7,677 nucleotides of DNA, from assembly GCA_046729255.1 (NCBI GenBank), contig JBKPGF010000006.1:1-7677 (forward strand), written 5' to 3'. The stretch is from PALSA-612 sp046729255. GTDB lineage: Bacteria; Actinomycetota; Thermoleophilia; Gaiellales; Gaiellaceae. The notes below the pieces were generated by a model, which saw only the letters and a program-made list of their open reading frames with translations, was not told the origin of the DNA and searched no databases. Both the position numbers and the translations under genes were made by a program. Below are positions 1 through 5,964 of this stretch, one piece after another. The stretch's first letter is position 1; every line of letters starts with the position of its first letter.

Positions 1-396
1 CGGCCCCTCGTCGGCCAGGATGTTGAGCCAGGCCAGCGTCCGCACGAGATACGTCACGAAGAACGGCGCGACGATCACGAGCACGAACAGGTTCCGCCAT
101 GGCCCCGCCCTGAACGCGACCCAGTAGACGAGCGGGTACGCGAGCACGAGGCAGGCGACCGTCGCCAGCCCGGCGTAGACGAACGAGCGGATCAGTTGCT
201 CGTGATAGTCGGAGATCGCGTTCGAGAAGTTGGAGAACTCCCACGTGAACTCGAAGTGAGGGAAGAGCCCCGACTGGAGCGACTGGTAGCCGAGGAACAC
301 CATCGGTATGACGAAGAAGATCCCCAGCCAGAGGACCCCCGGTGTGAGGAGGAGGTAGGGCGTGACGCCCCTGTGGCGGTGGAAGAACGACCCCAT
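1..396 (-). CDS. potB: PotB-type ABC transporter permease, N-terminal 132 residues (cut by left edge)
   Basis: Inner-membrane permease subunit of a spermidine/putrescine-type ABC importer. Translation from the ATG at 394-396 gives 132 residues running off the window. A short basic cytoplasmic N-terminus (SFFHRHRG, about residues 3-10) is followed by hydrophobic segments at about 12-37, 71-96 and 103-125. The last stretch ends in FFVTYLVRTLAW, typical of PotB/PotH-class permeases just after their second or third helix. The C-terminal half, with the EAA loop that contacts the ATPase, lies outside the window. The ATG is 2 nt after the stop of the binding-protein gene (TAGACATG) and has only a weak upstream CAGGG, so translation is probably coupled. 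It is the last visible gene of the lrp-potA-potD block, and a PotC partner would be expected further left. Family assignment is firm, exact substrate is not. Confidence 0.88.
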   Translation of the reverse strand, partial: MGSFFHRHRGVTPYLLLTPGVLWLGIFFVIPMVFLGYQSLQSGLFPHFEFTWEFSNFSNAISDYHEQLIRSFVYAGLATVACLVLAYPLVYWVAFRAGPWRNLFVLVIVAPFFVTYLVRTLAWLNILADEGP

Positions 397-398
397 GT

Positions 399-1556
399 CT
401 ACTTGCCCTGGACCGCCAGCCACCTCTTCTCGTAGTCGGGATTCGTGAACATGGTCGGGTCGTTCTGGTGCATCTGCGAGAACATCTCGTCGGTGGGAAA
501 GACGAGCGTGTTGTCGACCGCGTTCGGATCGAGCTTCGCCGCCTCGTCGCGGACGCCCTTGACAGACGAGATGTAGCCCGCACCGAGGGCGAGCTCGGCG
601 GCGATCTTCGGGTCGTAGACGAAGTTCATGTAGGTCGAGGCCGTCGGGACGCTCCCGCCGAGAGGGATGAGCATGTTGTCGGTCCAGATGATCCCGCCCT
701 GCTCCGGGATGCCCCACTTGACCTTCGGAACTTGGAGCCCGAAGATGTCGCCCGACCACGCCATGCTCGCCGCGAGGTCGCCTGTCGCAAGCGGCTGGGC
801 GTAGTCGTTGCCGTAGAAGCGCCGTATCTGGCCTGCATCCTGGGCCTTCTGGACGACGGCGAGCGCTCGGTCGAACGATGCGTCGGTGACCTTCGCCGGG
901 TCGTCGCCGTTCTCGAGCATGACGAGGCCGAGTGTGTCGCCCATGGAGTTCCAGACGCCCACTCTGCCCTTGAGCTTCGGGTCCTCGAGAAGTTGCGTGA
1001 CTGTGGTGACCGGCCCGGTGAGCTCCTCGTTCCAGGCGATGCCGTCCATCCCCGAGAACCACGGCAGCGTGTATTCGCGGTTCGGGTCGAACGGGGGGCT
1101 CGCCTGCGCATCGATGAGGTTCGAGATGTTTGGGATGAGGTTCTTGTCGAGCTTCAGCGCCCAGTCGTTGTTCACGTACTCGCCGAGGAAGCGGTCGTTG
1201 TCGGTCGAGACGATGATGTCGCGGTCGATGCCCTGACCGCGTGACAGCCTCCCCTGGACTTTCGCGAAGTATCCGGGGTTGTCATTGACGTCCTCGTAGT
1301 AGTTGACCTTGATCCCGGTCTCTGCTGTGAACTGCTCGAGCGTCGTCGGCCCCGTCAGGCCCGCGGCCTTTCGTGTCGACGGCGTATCGATGTAGAGCTC
1401 CCAATTCGAGAAGTTGAGGACGTCCTTCAGCTCTTCATCGTCGTCACCACCGCCACCACCGCCACCGCAGGCGGCGAGAATGCCCGGAAGCGAAAGCAGT
1501 GTGACTCCGCCGGCACCGCGGCGAAGCAACGTCCTTCTCGTCATGCTCGGATTCAT
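399..1556 (-). CDS. potD: PotD-type polyamine-binding lipoprotein (ABC substrate-binding protein), Tat-exported
   Basis: Extracytoplasmic solute-binding protein, 385 aa, of the spermidine/putrescine (PotD/PotF) family. The N-terminus carries a twin-arginine signature (TRRTLLR, residues 6-12), a hydrophobic stretch and a lipobox LAAC with the lipidated Cys at residue 30. A linker of seven Gly and then DDDEE follows. PotD-like landmarks are NWELYID (51-57), FTAETGIKV (76-84), LPWFSGMDGIAWN (164-176), AWSGD (266-270) and PEQGGIIWTDNM (284-295). The last two correspond to the region where PotD binds the amine through Trp and acidic side chains. The ATG overlaps the upstream ATPase stop by 4 nt (ATGA) and has a strong Shine-Dalgarno 6 nt away. 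The Met at residue 5 is a less likely start. It presumably feeds the adjacent permease and ATPase. Substrate may be putrescine, spermidine or a related compound; sequence alone does not settle this. Confidence 0.93.
   Translation of the reverse strand: MNPSMTRRTLLRRGAGGVTLLSLPGILAACGGGGGGGDDDEELKDVLNFSNWELYIDTPSTRKAAGLTGPTTLEQFTAETGIKVNYYEDVNDNPGYFAKVQGRLSRGQGIDRDIIVSTDNDRFLGEYVNNDWALKLDKNLIPNISNLIDAQASPPFDPNREYTLPWFSGMDGIAWNEELTGPVTTVTQLLEDPKLKGRVGVWNSMGDTLGLVMLENGDDPAKVTDASFDRALAVVQKAQDAGQIRRFYGNDYAQPLATGDLAASMAWSGDIFGLQVPKVKWGIPEQGGIIWTDNMLIPLGGSVPTASTYMNFVYDPKIAAELALGAGYISSVKGVRDEAAKLDPNAVDNTLVFPTDEMFSQMHQNDPTMFTNPDYEKRWLAVQGK
1446..1466 (-). repeat. GGT/GGC codon repeat encoding the seven-Gly linker of the lipoprotein
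   Basis: Seven consecutive Gly codons directly follow the lipobox Cys codon. On the plus strand they form two copies of ACCACCGCC plus a final ACC. The run encodes the flexible spacer between membrane anchor and binding domain. Such linkers are common in actinobacterial lipoproteins, so the repeat is probably structural, but its length could vary by slippage. Confidence 0.8.
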
Positions 1557-2641
1557 GTTCCGTCCTCCTCCGTTGGCGATTCGACGACGAATGTGGATTC
1601 CGGGCTCCAGCTCAGCGTCACCTCGGATCCGGGAGGTGGCACGCTCGAGCCCGAGTCGATGTTCTGGGCGAAGACCTGCACGGTTCCTGCCGGCGTCTTG
1701 ACGACGACCTGTGTGGCGACGCCGACATACGCCTGCTCGGCGATCGTGCCGGCGAGGCGATTCGCTCCCCCAGCGTCGCCGATCGTGATCTTCTCCGGCC
1801 GCACACCGGCCGCCACCCGGCCGGCGTGGCCGTTCACCCTCGCGCCGATGACCGTGCCGTCGTCCAGCCGCACGCTGTCCGTTCCCTCGACGGAGGCGGG
1901 CAGGAGATTGGACACGCCGAGGAACCCCGCGACGAAGCCCGTCCTGGGGCGCTCGTAGAGCTCCTCGGGCCGCCCGAGCTGCTCGAGCCTCCCGCCGTTC
2001 ATGACGGCGATCGTGTCGGCCATCGTCATCGCCTCCTCCTGGTCGTGCGTCACGTGGATGAACGTGATGCCGACCTCGTGCTGGATGCGCTTGAGCTCGA
2101 GCTGCATCTGCTTTCGCAGCTTGAGGTCGAGAGCGCCGAGTGGCTCGTCGAGGAGCAGGAGACGAGGGTGGTTCACGAGCGCTCGAGCGAGTGCCACGCG
2201 CTGCTGCTGACCGCCGGACAGCTGCTTCGGCTTACGCGGGCCGAAGTCGGGAAGCGCAACAAGATCGAGAGCCTCCCCGACGCGACGCCGTAGCTCGTCG
2301 CCTCCAGTGCCCCGTCGTCGGAGACCGAACGCGACGTTCTCGAAGATCGACAGGTGCGGGAACAAGGCGTACGACTGGAAGACGGTGTTCACGTCGCGCT
2401 TGTACGGCGGCAGCCCGACGACGTCCATATCACCCAGGAAGATGCGGCCCTCGTCGGGCTCCTCGAAACCGCCGATCATCCGCAACGTCGTGGTCTTGCC
2501 GCAGCCCGACGGGCCCAGCAGCGCGAAGACGCGGCCTTGCTCCACCTCCAGCGAGAGGTCGTCCACCGCGACGACGGCGTCGAAACGCTTCGAGACGCCT
2601 TCCAGCCGAACATCGGCCGTCACGAGATCGCGACGCCCCAC
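1553..2641 (-). CDS. potA: PotA-type ABC transporter ATP-binding protein
   Basis: Cytoplasmic ATPase that powers polyamine-type import, 362 aa from a GTG start, typical of PotA/YdcT length. The nucleotide-binding domain is complete: Walker A GPSGCGKT (43-50), Q-loop Q89 in FQSYALFPH, signature LSGGQ (141-145), Walker B LLLLDE (161-166), D-loop GALD (169-172) and H-loop His199. A C-terminal TOBE-like domain (about 270-355) is typical of the MalK/PotA subfamily. The chosen GTG at 2639-2641 has AGGTG 5 nt upstream and overlaps the lrp gene by 22 nt. A second GTG at 2621-2623 (residue 7) would give a GTGA overlap with the lrp stop and a protein starting MTADVRLEGV, but lacks a good Shine-Dalgarno. 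It is the only ATPase in the window and may serve both permease sets. Confidence 0.95.
   Translation of the reverse strand: MGRRDLVTADVRLEGVSKRFDAVVAVDDLSLEVEQGRVFALLGPSGCGKTTTLRMIGGFEEPDEGRIFLGDMDVVGLPPYKRDVNTVFQSYALFPHLSIFENVAFGLRRRGTGGDELRRRVGEALDLVALPDFGPRKPKQLSGGQQQRVALARALVNHPRLLLLDEPLGALDLKLRKQMQLELKRIQHEVGITFIHVTHDQEEAMTMADTIAVMNGGRLEQLGRPEELYERPRTGFVAGFLGVSNLLPASVEGTDSVRLDDGTVIGARVNGHAGRVAAGVRPEKITIGDAGGANRLAGTIAEQAYVGVATQVVVKTPAGTVQVFAQNIDSGSSVPPPGSEVTLSWSPESTFVVESPTEEDGT
1563..1571 (-). promoter_or_regulatory. Strong ribosome binding site for the PotD-type gene
   Basis: GGAGGAGGA on the minus strand lies 6 nt before the ATG at 1554-1556, inside the last codons of the ATPase gene. 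It fixes the binding-protein start at the first Met rather than Met5. It may also raise expression of the binding protein above that of the ATPase, as is usual for binding proteins. Confidence 0.8.
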
Positions 2642-3135
2642 TCGTACACCTGCTTGCAGAGCTCGAGGTAGAGGAAGCTCTCGGTCGAGGTAACGCCGTC
2701 GAGGCCGCGGATCCGGTTCGTCAGCTCGAGCAGATGCCGCCGGTCGACACAGAGCAGCTCGACGAGGACGTCGAACTGGCCGGCGGTGACCACCACGTAG
2801 CCCGCCTCATCCCAGCGGGCGATCTCCTCGGCGACCGGCTCGGGCGCGCCGGCGGTGCGCACACCCACCATCGCCTGTGCATCGAAGCCCAGGCCGAGCG
2901 GGTTCGTGACGCCGGTGACCTGGAGGATGTCGTCGTCCACGAGCCGGGCGTACCGCGCACGCACGGTCGCCTCGGACACGTCCAGGTCGGCGGCGATGCG
3001 GCGGAACGGCTCCCGCCCGTTGCGCTGGAGGGCCTCGATGATCCCGCGGTCGACGGCGTCGAGCTGACGCGGCCTCGAGACGGCGCCTCGCCGAGGCTGC
3101 GTATCGCTGATCGAGAAGGCCGCATCTCCTCGCAA
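2620..3135 (-). CDS. Lrp/AsnC-family transcriptional regulator
   Basis: DNA-binding regulator, 171 aa. Residues 25-71 are the winged helix-turn-helix (LDAVDRGIIEAL, then a recognition helix around SEATVRARYARL, 54-65). Residues about 85-160 form the RAM/ligand-binding alpha-beta domain, including AGQFDVLVELLC (118-129). Lrp-family proteins usually form dimers to octamers and respond to amino acids or related amines. The TTG at 3133-3135 is the only standard start between the HTH and an in-frame upstream stop. It gives about 20 residues more than usual before the HTH. The stop overlaps the potA-type gene, so the regulator heads the potA-potD-potB block. It probably controls this block and possibly the dehydrogenase operon. 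It could be autoregulated through the palindrome at its start. The ligand is unknown, and GABA, an amino acid or a polyamine would all fit. Confidence 0.92.
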   Translation of the reverse strand: MRGDAAFSISDTQPRRGAVSRPRQLDAVDRGIIEALQRNGREPFRRIAADLDVSEATVRARYARLVDDDILQVTGVTNPLGLGFDAQAMVGVRTAGAPEPVAEEIARWDEAGYVVVTAGQFDVLVELLCVDRRHLLELTNRIRGLDGVTSTESFLYLELCKQVYEWGVAIS

Positions 3136-3140
3136 CGCGA

Positions 3141-3153
3141 GGGAGATCCTCCC
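3141..3153. promoter_or_regulatory. Short inverted repeat at the regulator start, candidate operator or RBS region
   Basis: GGGAGATCCTCCC (plus strand) has 5-bp arms and a 3-nt centre. On the minus strand it reads GGGAGGATCTCCC, so it contains both a Shine-Dalgarno-like GGGAGG 12 nt before the TTG start and a weak -10-like GAGGAT. An autoregulator could bind here and block transcription or translation. The arms are short, so this is a candidate only. Confidence 0.3.
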
Positions 3154-3174
3154 ACCCCCCGCGGATCACGTCAA
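3146..3174 (-). promoter_or_regulatory. Possible promoter for the lrp-potA-potD-potB block
   Basis: On the minus strand TTGACG (3169-3174) resembles a -35 box. After a 17-nt spacer GAGGAT (3146-3151) is a weak match to the actinobacterial -10 pattern TAnnnT, lacking the first T. Transcription would start near 3139, leaving a leader of only a few nucleotides before the TTG. The -35 box and spacing are good, the -10 is poor. Confidence 0.3.
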
Positions 3175-3181
3175 ACGACTA

Positions 3182-3198
3182 CGCGAGCGGAACTCGCG
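3182..3198. repeat. Perfect 6-bp inverted repeat in the intergenic region
   Basis: CGCGAG and CTCGCG flank a 5-nt centre (CGGAA on the plus strand). It could form a hairpin in a longer lrp leader or be a protein-binding site. Such short GC-rich repeats arise easily by chance in this DNA. Confidence 0.35.
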
Positions 3199-3247
3199 CT
3201 GATGGGGCGTCGCTGGCAAAGACGGCGAGCGTTCGGCGCGCTGGACA

Positions 3248-3259
3248 GTATTCACATAC
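3248..3259. promoter_or_regulatory. AT-rich imperfect palindrome, candidate operator
   Basis: GTATTCACATAC has GTAT/ATAC half-sites around a 4-nt centre. It is the most AT-rich stretch of the 213-bp gap between the dehydrogenase and lrp genes, about 115 bp before the lrp start. Lrp-family sites are typically AT-rich with dyad symmetry, so it is a reasonable regulator-binding or promoter -10 candidate (AATACT on the minus strand). No convincing -35 was found. Confidence 0.3.
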
Positions 3260-3279
3260 GGCCAAGCGACGAACGCGAA

Positions 3280-3292
3280 GGCGGCTGCCGCC
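3280..3292. repeat. Small GC-rich inverted repeat
   Basis: GGCGG-CTG-CCGCC, a 5-bp stem with a 3-nt loop, lies just downstream (minus strand) of the larger stem-loop. It shares the 9-mer GGCGGCTGC with that structure at 3316-3324. It may help stall or terminate transcription after the dehydrogenase gene. Confidence 0.3.
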
Positions 3293-3302
3293 AGCGGCGT
3301 CA

Positions 3303-3342
3303 GGTCGTCCCGGAGGGCGGCTGCGCCGCCTGAAGGACGACC
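3303..3342 (-). terminator. Bipartite stem-loop after the dehydrogenase gene, possible U-less terminator
   Basis: On the minus strand the outer arms GGTCGTCC and GGACGACC pair perfectly over 8 bp. Inside them GGCGGC-GCA-GCCGCC forms a 6-bp stem with a 3-nt loop, separated by a small asymmetric internal loop. The structure starts 6 nt after the dehydrogenase stop. No U-run follows, so it is not a classical intrinsic terminator. GC-rich U-less hairpins are often proposed as terminators or 3'-end stabilisers in high-GC actinobacteria. It is palindromic and could act on either strand, but no plus-strand gene ends here. Confidence 0.5.
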
Positions 3343-3348
3343 GCCCAG

Positions 3349-4794
3349 CTACGCGAGTTTCACGGCGACGTGCTTGATGCGGGAGTACTCCTCCATCGAG
3401 TAGATGGACATGTCCTTCCCGTAGCCCGACTCTTTGAAGCCGCCGTGCGGCATCTCGGACGCGAGCGGGAACAGGTGCTCGTTCACCCAAACGGTGCCGA
3501 ACTCGAGCTTCGCGGCGGCCTTCATCGCCCGCCCCACGTCCTGCGAGAAGACTGACGCGGCGAGGCCGTAGCGGACATCGTTGGCCATCGCGATCGCCTC
3601 GTCGTCCGAGGAGAAGCGCTGCATGGTCACGACCGGCCCGAAGACCTCCTTCTGGACGATCTCCGAGTCCTGCGCGACGTCGGTGACGATCGTCGGCTGC
3701 ACGAAGAAGCCGCGGTCGCCGATCGCGCCGCCGCCGGTGACAACGGTCGCCTTGTCGTCGACGGCGCGCTCGAGGAACCCGAGCACGCGCTCGTGGTGCT
3801 CCGCGGAGATGACCGGGCCCATGTCCACGTCCTCGCCTTCGGCGGGGTCGGCGACCTTCATCGCCTCGACCGCGTTCACCGACTCGGAGAGGACGTCGTC
3901 GTACACGCCCTCGTGCACGAGGATCCGTGACGAGGCGGTGCAGTCCTGGCCGGAGTTCCAGTAACCCCCGACTTTGATCGCCTCCGCGACCGTCGCGGGG
4001 TCGGCGTCGTCGAGCACGACCATCGGCGCCTTGCCGCCCAGTTCGAGGTGCACACGCTTCAGCGTGTCGGCCGCGTTGCGGGCGATGATCTTCCCGGTCT
4101 CGATGTCCCCGGTGAGCGAGACGAGACGGATGTCGGGGTGCTTGACGAGGGCGTCGCCGACGGGCACACCGTCGCCGGTGAGCACCTGGACGACGCCCGG
4201 TGGCAGCACTTCCTGTGCGAACTCGAAGAAGCGAAGCGTCGTCAAGGGCGTCTGCTCCGCGGGCTTGAGAATCTGGACGTTGCCGGCCGCGAGCGCAGGA
4301 CCGAGCTTCCAGACGACCATCATCAAGGGGTAGTTCCACGGGGTGATGCCGGCGACGATGCCCAGCGGCTCGCGGCGGATGATCGACGTGTAGCCCTCGA
4401 CGTATTCCGCCGCCGACTTGCCCTCGAGGTTGCGGGCGGCGCCGGCGAAGAAGCGGAGGTTGTCGACCGAGAAGGGGATCTCGTCGACCGCGATCGCGGC
4501 CGGCTTGCCGACGTTCTGGGACTCGAGCTGCCAGAGCTCGTCCGCGTGCTCCTCCATGACGTCGGCCAGCTTGAGCAGGAGCTCCATGCGGTCCTTCGGC
4601 GTCTTGCCCTGCCAGTCGTCCCACGCCGCGCGCGCGGCCTCGACGGCGCGGTCGACGTCGGCCTGGGAGCAGCGCGGCACCTCGGCGATGACCTCGCCCG
4701 TCGAGGGGTTGAGGACTTCCATCGTCTGGCCGTCGAGGGCTTCGACCCACTCGCCGCCGACGAGATTCTTGTGTTGCGCCGCCGTCACAGCCAT
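3349..4794 (-). CDS. patD: Gamma-aminobutyraldehyde dehydrogenase (PatD/YdcW-like, NAD-dependent aldehyde dehydrogenase)
   Basis: Cytoplasmic aldehyde dehydrogenase, 481 aa, close to the family's roughly 475-500. It probably oxidises 4-aminobutanal, made from putrescine, to GABA with NAD+. Landmarks are the oxyanion Asn154 in TPWNYPLMM, cofactor Lys177 in ILKPAE, SLTGDIETGK (226-235) in the nucleotide-binding region, Glu251 in ELGGKAP as general base, the nucleophile Cys285 in SGQDCTA, and KEVFGP (382-387). The C-terminal SEMPHGG...SGYGKDMS (446-463) strongly recalls E. coli PatD. The usual Ser of the TGS motif is Asp230 here. The ATG is supported by a strong GAGGAGGT 6 nt upstream and lies 37 nt after the binding-protein gene, so it is the last gene of the ydcUVS-like block. 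Betaine-aldehyde or other aminoaldehydes are alternative substrates, but the transporter context favours polyamine breakdown. Confidence 0.93.
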   Translation of the reverse strand: MAVTAAQHKNLVGGEWVEALDGQTMEVLNPSTGEVIAEVPRCSQADVDRAVEAARAAWDDWQGKTPKDRMELLLKLADVMEEHADELWQLESQNVGKPAAIAVDEIPFSVDNLRFFAGAARNLEGKSAAEYVEGYTSIIRREPLGIVAGITPWNYPLMMVVWKLGPALAAGNVQILKPAEQTPLTTLRFFEFAQEVLPPGVVQVLTGDGVPVGDALVKHPDIRLVSLTGDIETGKIIARNAADTLKRVHLELGGKAPMVVLDDADPATVAEAIKVGGYWNSGQDCTASSRILVHEGVYDDVLSESVNAVEAMKVADPAEGEDVDMGPVISAEHHERVLGFLERAVDDKATVVTGGGAIGDRGFFVQPTIVTDVAQDSEIVQKEVFGPVVTMQRFSSDDEAIAMANDVRYGLAASVFSQDVGRAMKAAAKLEFGTVWVNEHLFPLASEMPHGGFKESGYGKDMSIYSMEEYSRIKHVAVKLA

Positions 4795-4800
4795 CTCAGA

Positions 4801-4808
4801 ACCTCCTC
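4801..4808 (-). promoter_or_regulatory. Strong ribosome binding site for the dehydrogenase
   Basis: GAGGAGGT on the minus strand lies 6 nt before the ATG at 4792-4794, within the 37-nt gap after the binding-protein gene. It gives the dehydrogenase independent translation initiation, in contrast to the coupled genes upstream, and fixes the start. Confidence 0.8.
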
Positions 4809-4831
4809 ACCTTTGAGTCGAACCCTAGCGC

Positions 4832-5962
4832 TCAGCCGACGACGTTCGCCCACGCCTGCTGCCAGCGCTTGTACGGCACGCAATCGGTGCGGCCGCCGTA
4901 CCCGCAGCGCGCGCTCGGCGTCTTCCAGAACGAAAGGCGGCGGAGCAGCGCGGGAGGCGCCGCCCCGTAGTACGCCGCGCAGGAGCCCTCCTCGGTCGCA
5001 TCCATGAACGGACACGCGCGCGGGTTGACCGGGGACTCACGGAGGAGCAGCGACTGCGCTGACTGGACCTCGGCCGAGAGCACGTGGCGCATCCACAAGT
5101 ACGCGCAGTTCGGATGCCGGGTCTGCCTCGCGAGCAGCCAGCTGTCCGCCCACGCCGTCGCGCCCTCGCGGGGCACGCGTCGGCGCACAGGCACGGCCTG
5201 CGCCGTCAATACCTGGTACTGGTACGGCCAGCTCGAGCCCACGATTGCCTGCGACGTGCGGAAGTCGAGGATCTGCTCGGTCGCGAACTGCCAGTAGCGG
5301 GCGACGAGCGGACGTTGCCGGCGGAGCAGCGCGACCGCCGCATCGAACTGGCGCGGCGTGAGCTCGTAGGGATCGCGGATGCGAAGCTGCCGCTCGTGCG
5401 TCTTCAGGTAGAGCGCCGCGTCCGCCACCTGCATCGGATTGTCCGGGACCGAGATCTTGCGCCGGAAACGGCTGTCGTAGACCGCGCGCCAGGACACGGG
5501 TGCCGGCTTCGCCTTGTCCGAACGGAACAGGAGCTGGTTCGGCGTCCAGAGGTTCGTCACGCCGTAATGCACCCTGCGAACGGTGTTGTAGACCGGAGAG
5601 CGAAACGCCGGCGCGAGCTGCCTCCAACCGGGGATGAGCTTGATGTTCACCGGTTTGACGTAGCGACGGGCAATGAGCTCGCCGCTCACGTCTCCTGATG
5701 CCGACACGAGGTCGTACGGGCCGCGCCGCATGAGGTCGACGAAGTCGTCGGAGGAAGAGACGTCGCGCCGTGTGATCTTGCAGCCGGTCTGCCGCTCGTA
5801 GTCGCCGGCGAACGACGGATGCGAGTACCCCGGCCACTCGAGCAGCACGAGCGAGCCCTCGGGCTTGCCGATCTTCCGTGGCAGCTTTTGCGAGCCGGAG
5901 CCGACGCCGGACACCGGTACGACGAGCGCCGCGACGACGAGTCCCCCGAGAAGCCAGCGCAT
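4832..5962 (-). CDS. ydcS: YdcS-like polyamine ABC transporter substrate-binding protein
   Basis: Exported solute-binding protein, 376 aa, close to E. coli YdcS (about 380). The N-terminus MRWLLGGLVVAALVVPVSG is a Sec-type signal or anchor with no lipobox Cys. Family stretches recalled from YdcS are YDLVSASGD (83-91), HYGVTNLWTPN (132-142), ADAALYLKTH (180-189), SSWPYQ (243-248), EGATAWAD (266-273), HPNCAYLWM (283-291) and FWKTPSARCG (345-354). Six Cys (61, 286, 317, 328, 353, 361), five of them in the C-terminal quarter, suggest disulfides outside the cytoplasm. The ATG follows the YdcV-like permease stop by 2 nt (TAGCGATG), indicating coupling. It should deliver putrescine-type substrate to the two upstream permeases. 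E. coli YdcS has also been linked to polyhydroxybutyrate synthesis; nothing here shows that activity. Confidence 0.93.
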   Translation of the reverse strand: MRWLLGGLVVAALVVPVSGVGSGSQKLPRKIGKPEGSLVLLEWPGYSHPSFAGDYERQTGCKITRRDVSSSDDFVDLMRRGPYDLVSASGDVSGELIARRYVKPVNIKLIPGWRQLAPAFRSPVYNTVRRVHYGVTNLWTPNQLLFRSDKAKPAPVSWRAVYDSRFRRKISVPDNPMQVADAALYLKTHERQLRIRDPYELTPRQFDAAVALLRRQRPLVARYWQFATEQILDFRTSQAIVGSSWPYQYQVLTAQAVPVRRRVPREGATAWADSWLLARQTRHPNCAYLWMRHVLSAEVQSAQSLLLRESPVNPRACPFMDATEEGSCAAYYGAAPPALLRRLSFWKTPSARCGYGGRTDCVPYKRWQQAWANVVG

Positions 5963-5964
5963 CG

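Noticed and set aside
2140..3333. 397-residue plus-strand open frame antisense to the ATPase and Lrp-type genes
   Set aside because: The composition is extremely Arg-rich and has no recognisable domain. Long antisense frames are expected opposite GC-rich genes because stop codons are rare.
3179..4750. Long 523-residue minus-strand open frame, longer than the dehydrogenase it overlaps
   Set aside because: Its translation is Arg/Gly/Pro-rich low complexity without domains. It is an out-of-frame shadow of the aldehyde dehydrogenase, which has complete catalytic motifs and a strong ribosome binding site.
4048..5007. 319-residue plus-strand open frame antisense to the dehydrogenase
   Set aside because: It is a mirror of the dehydrogenase codon pattern (repeated Asp/Val/Leu/Arg), crosses the dehydrogenase/ydcS-like boundary and has no protein-family signature.
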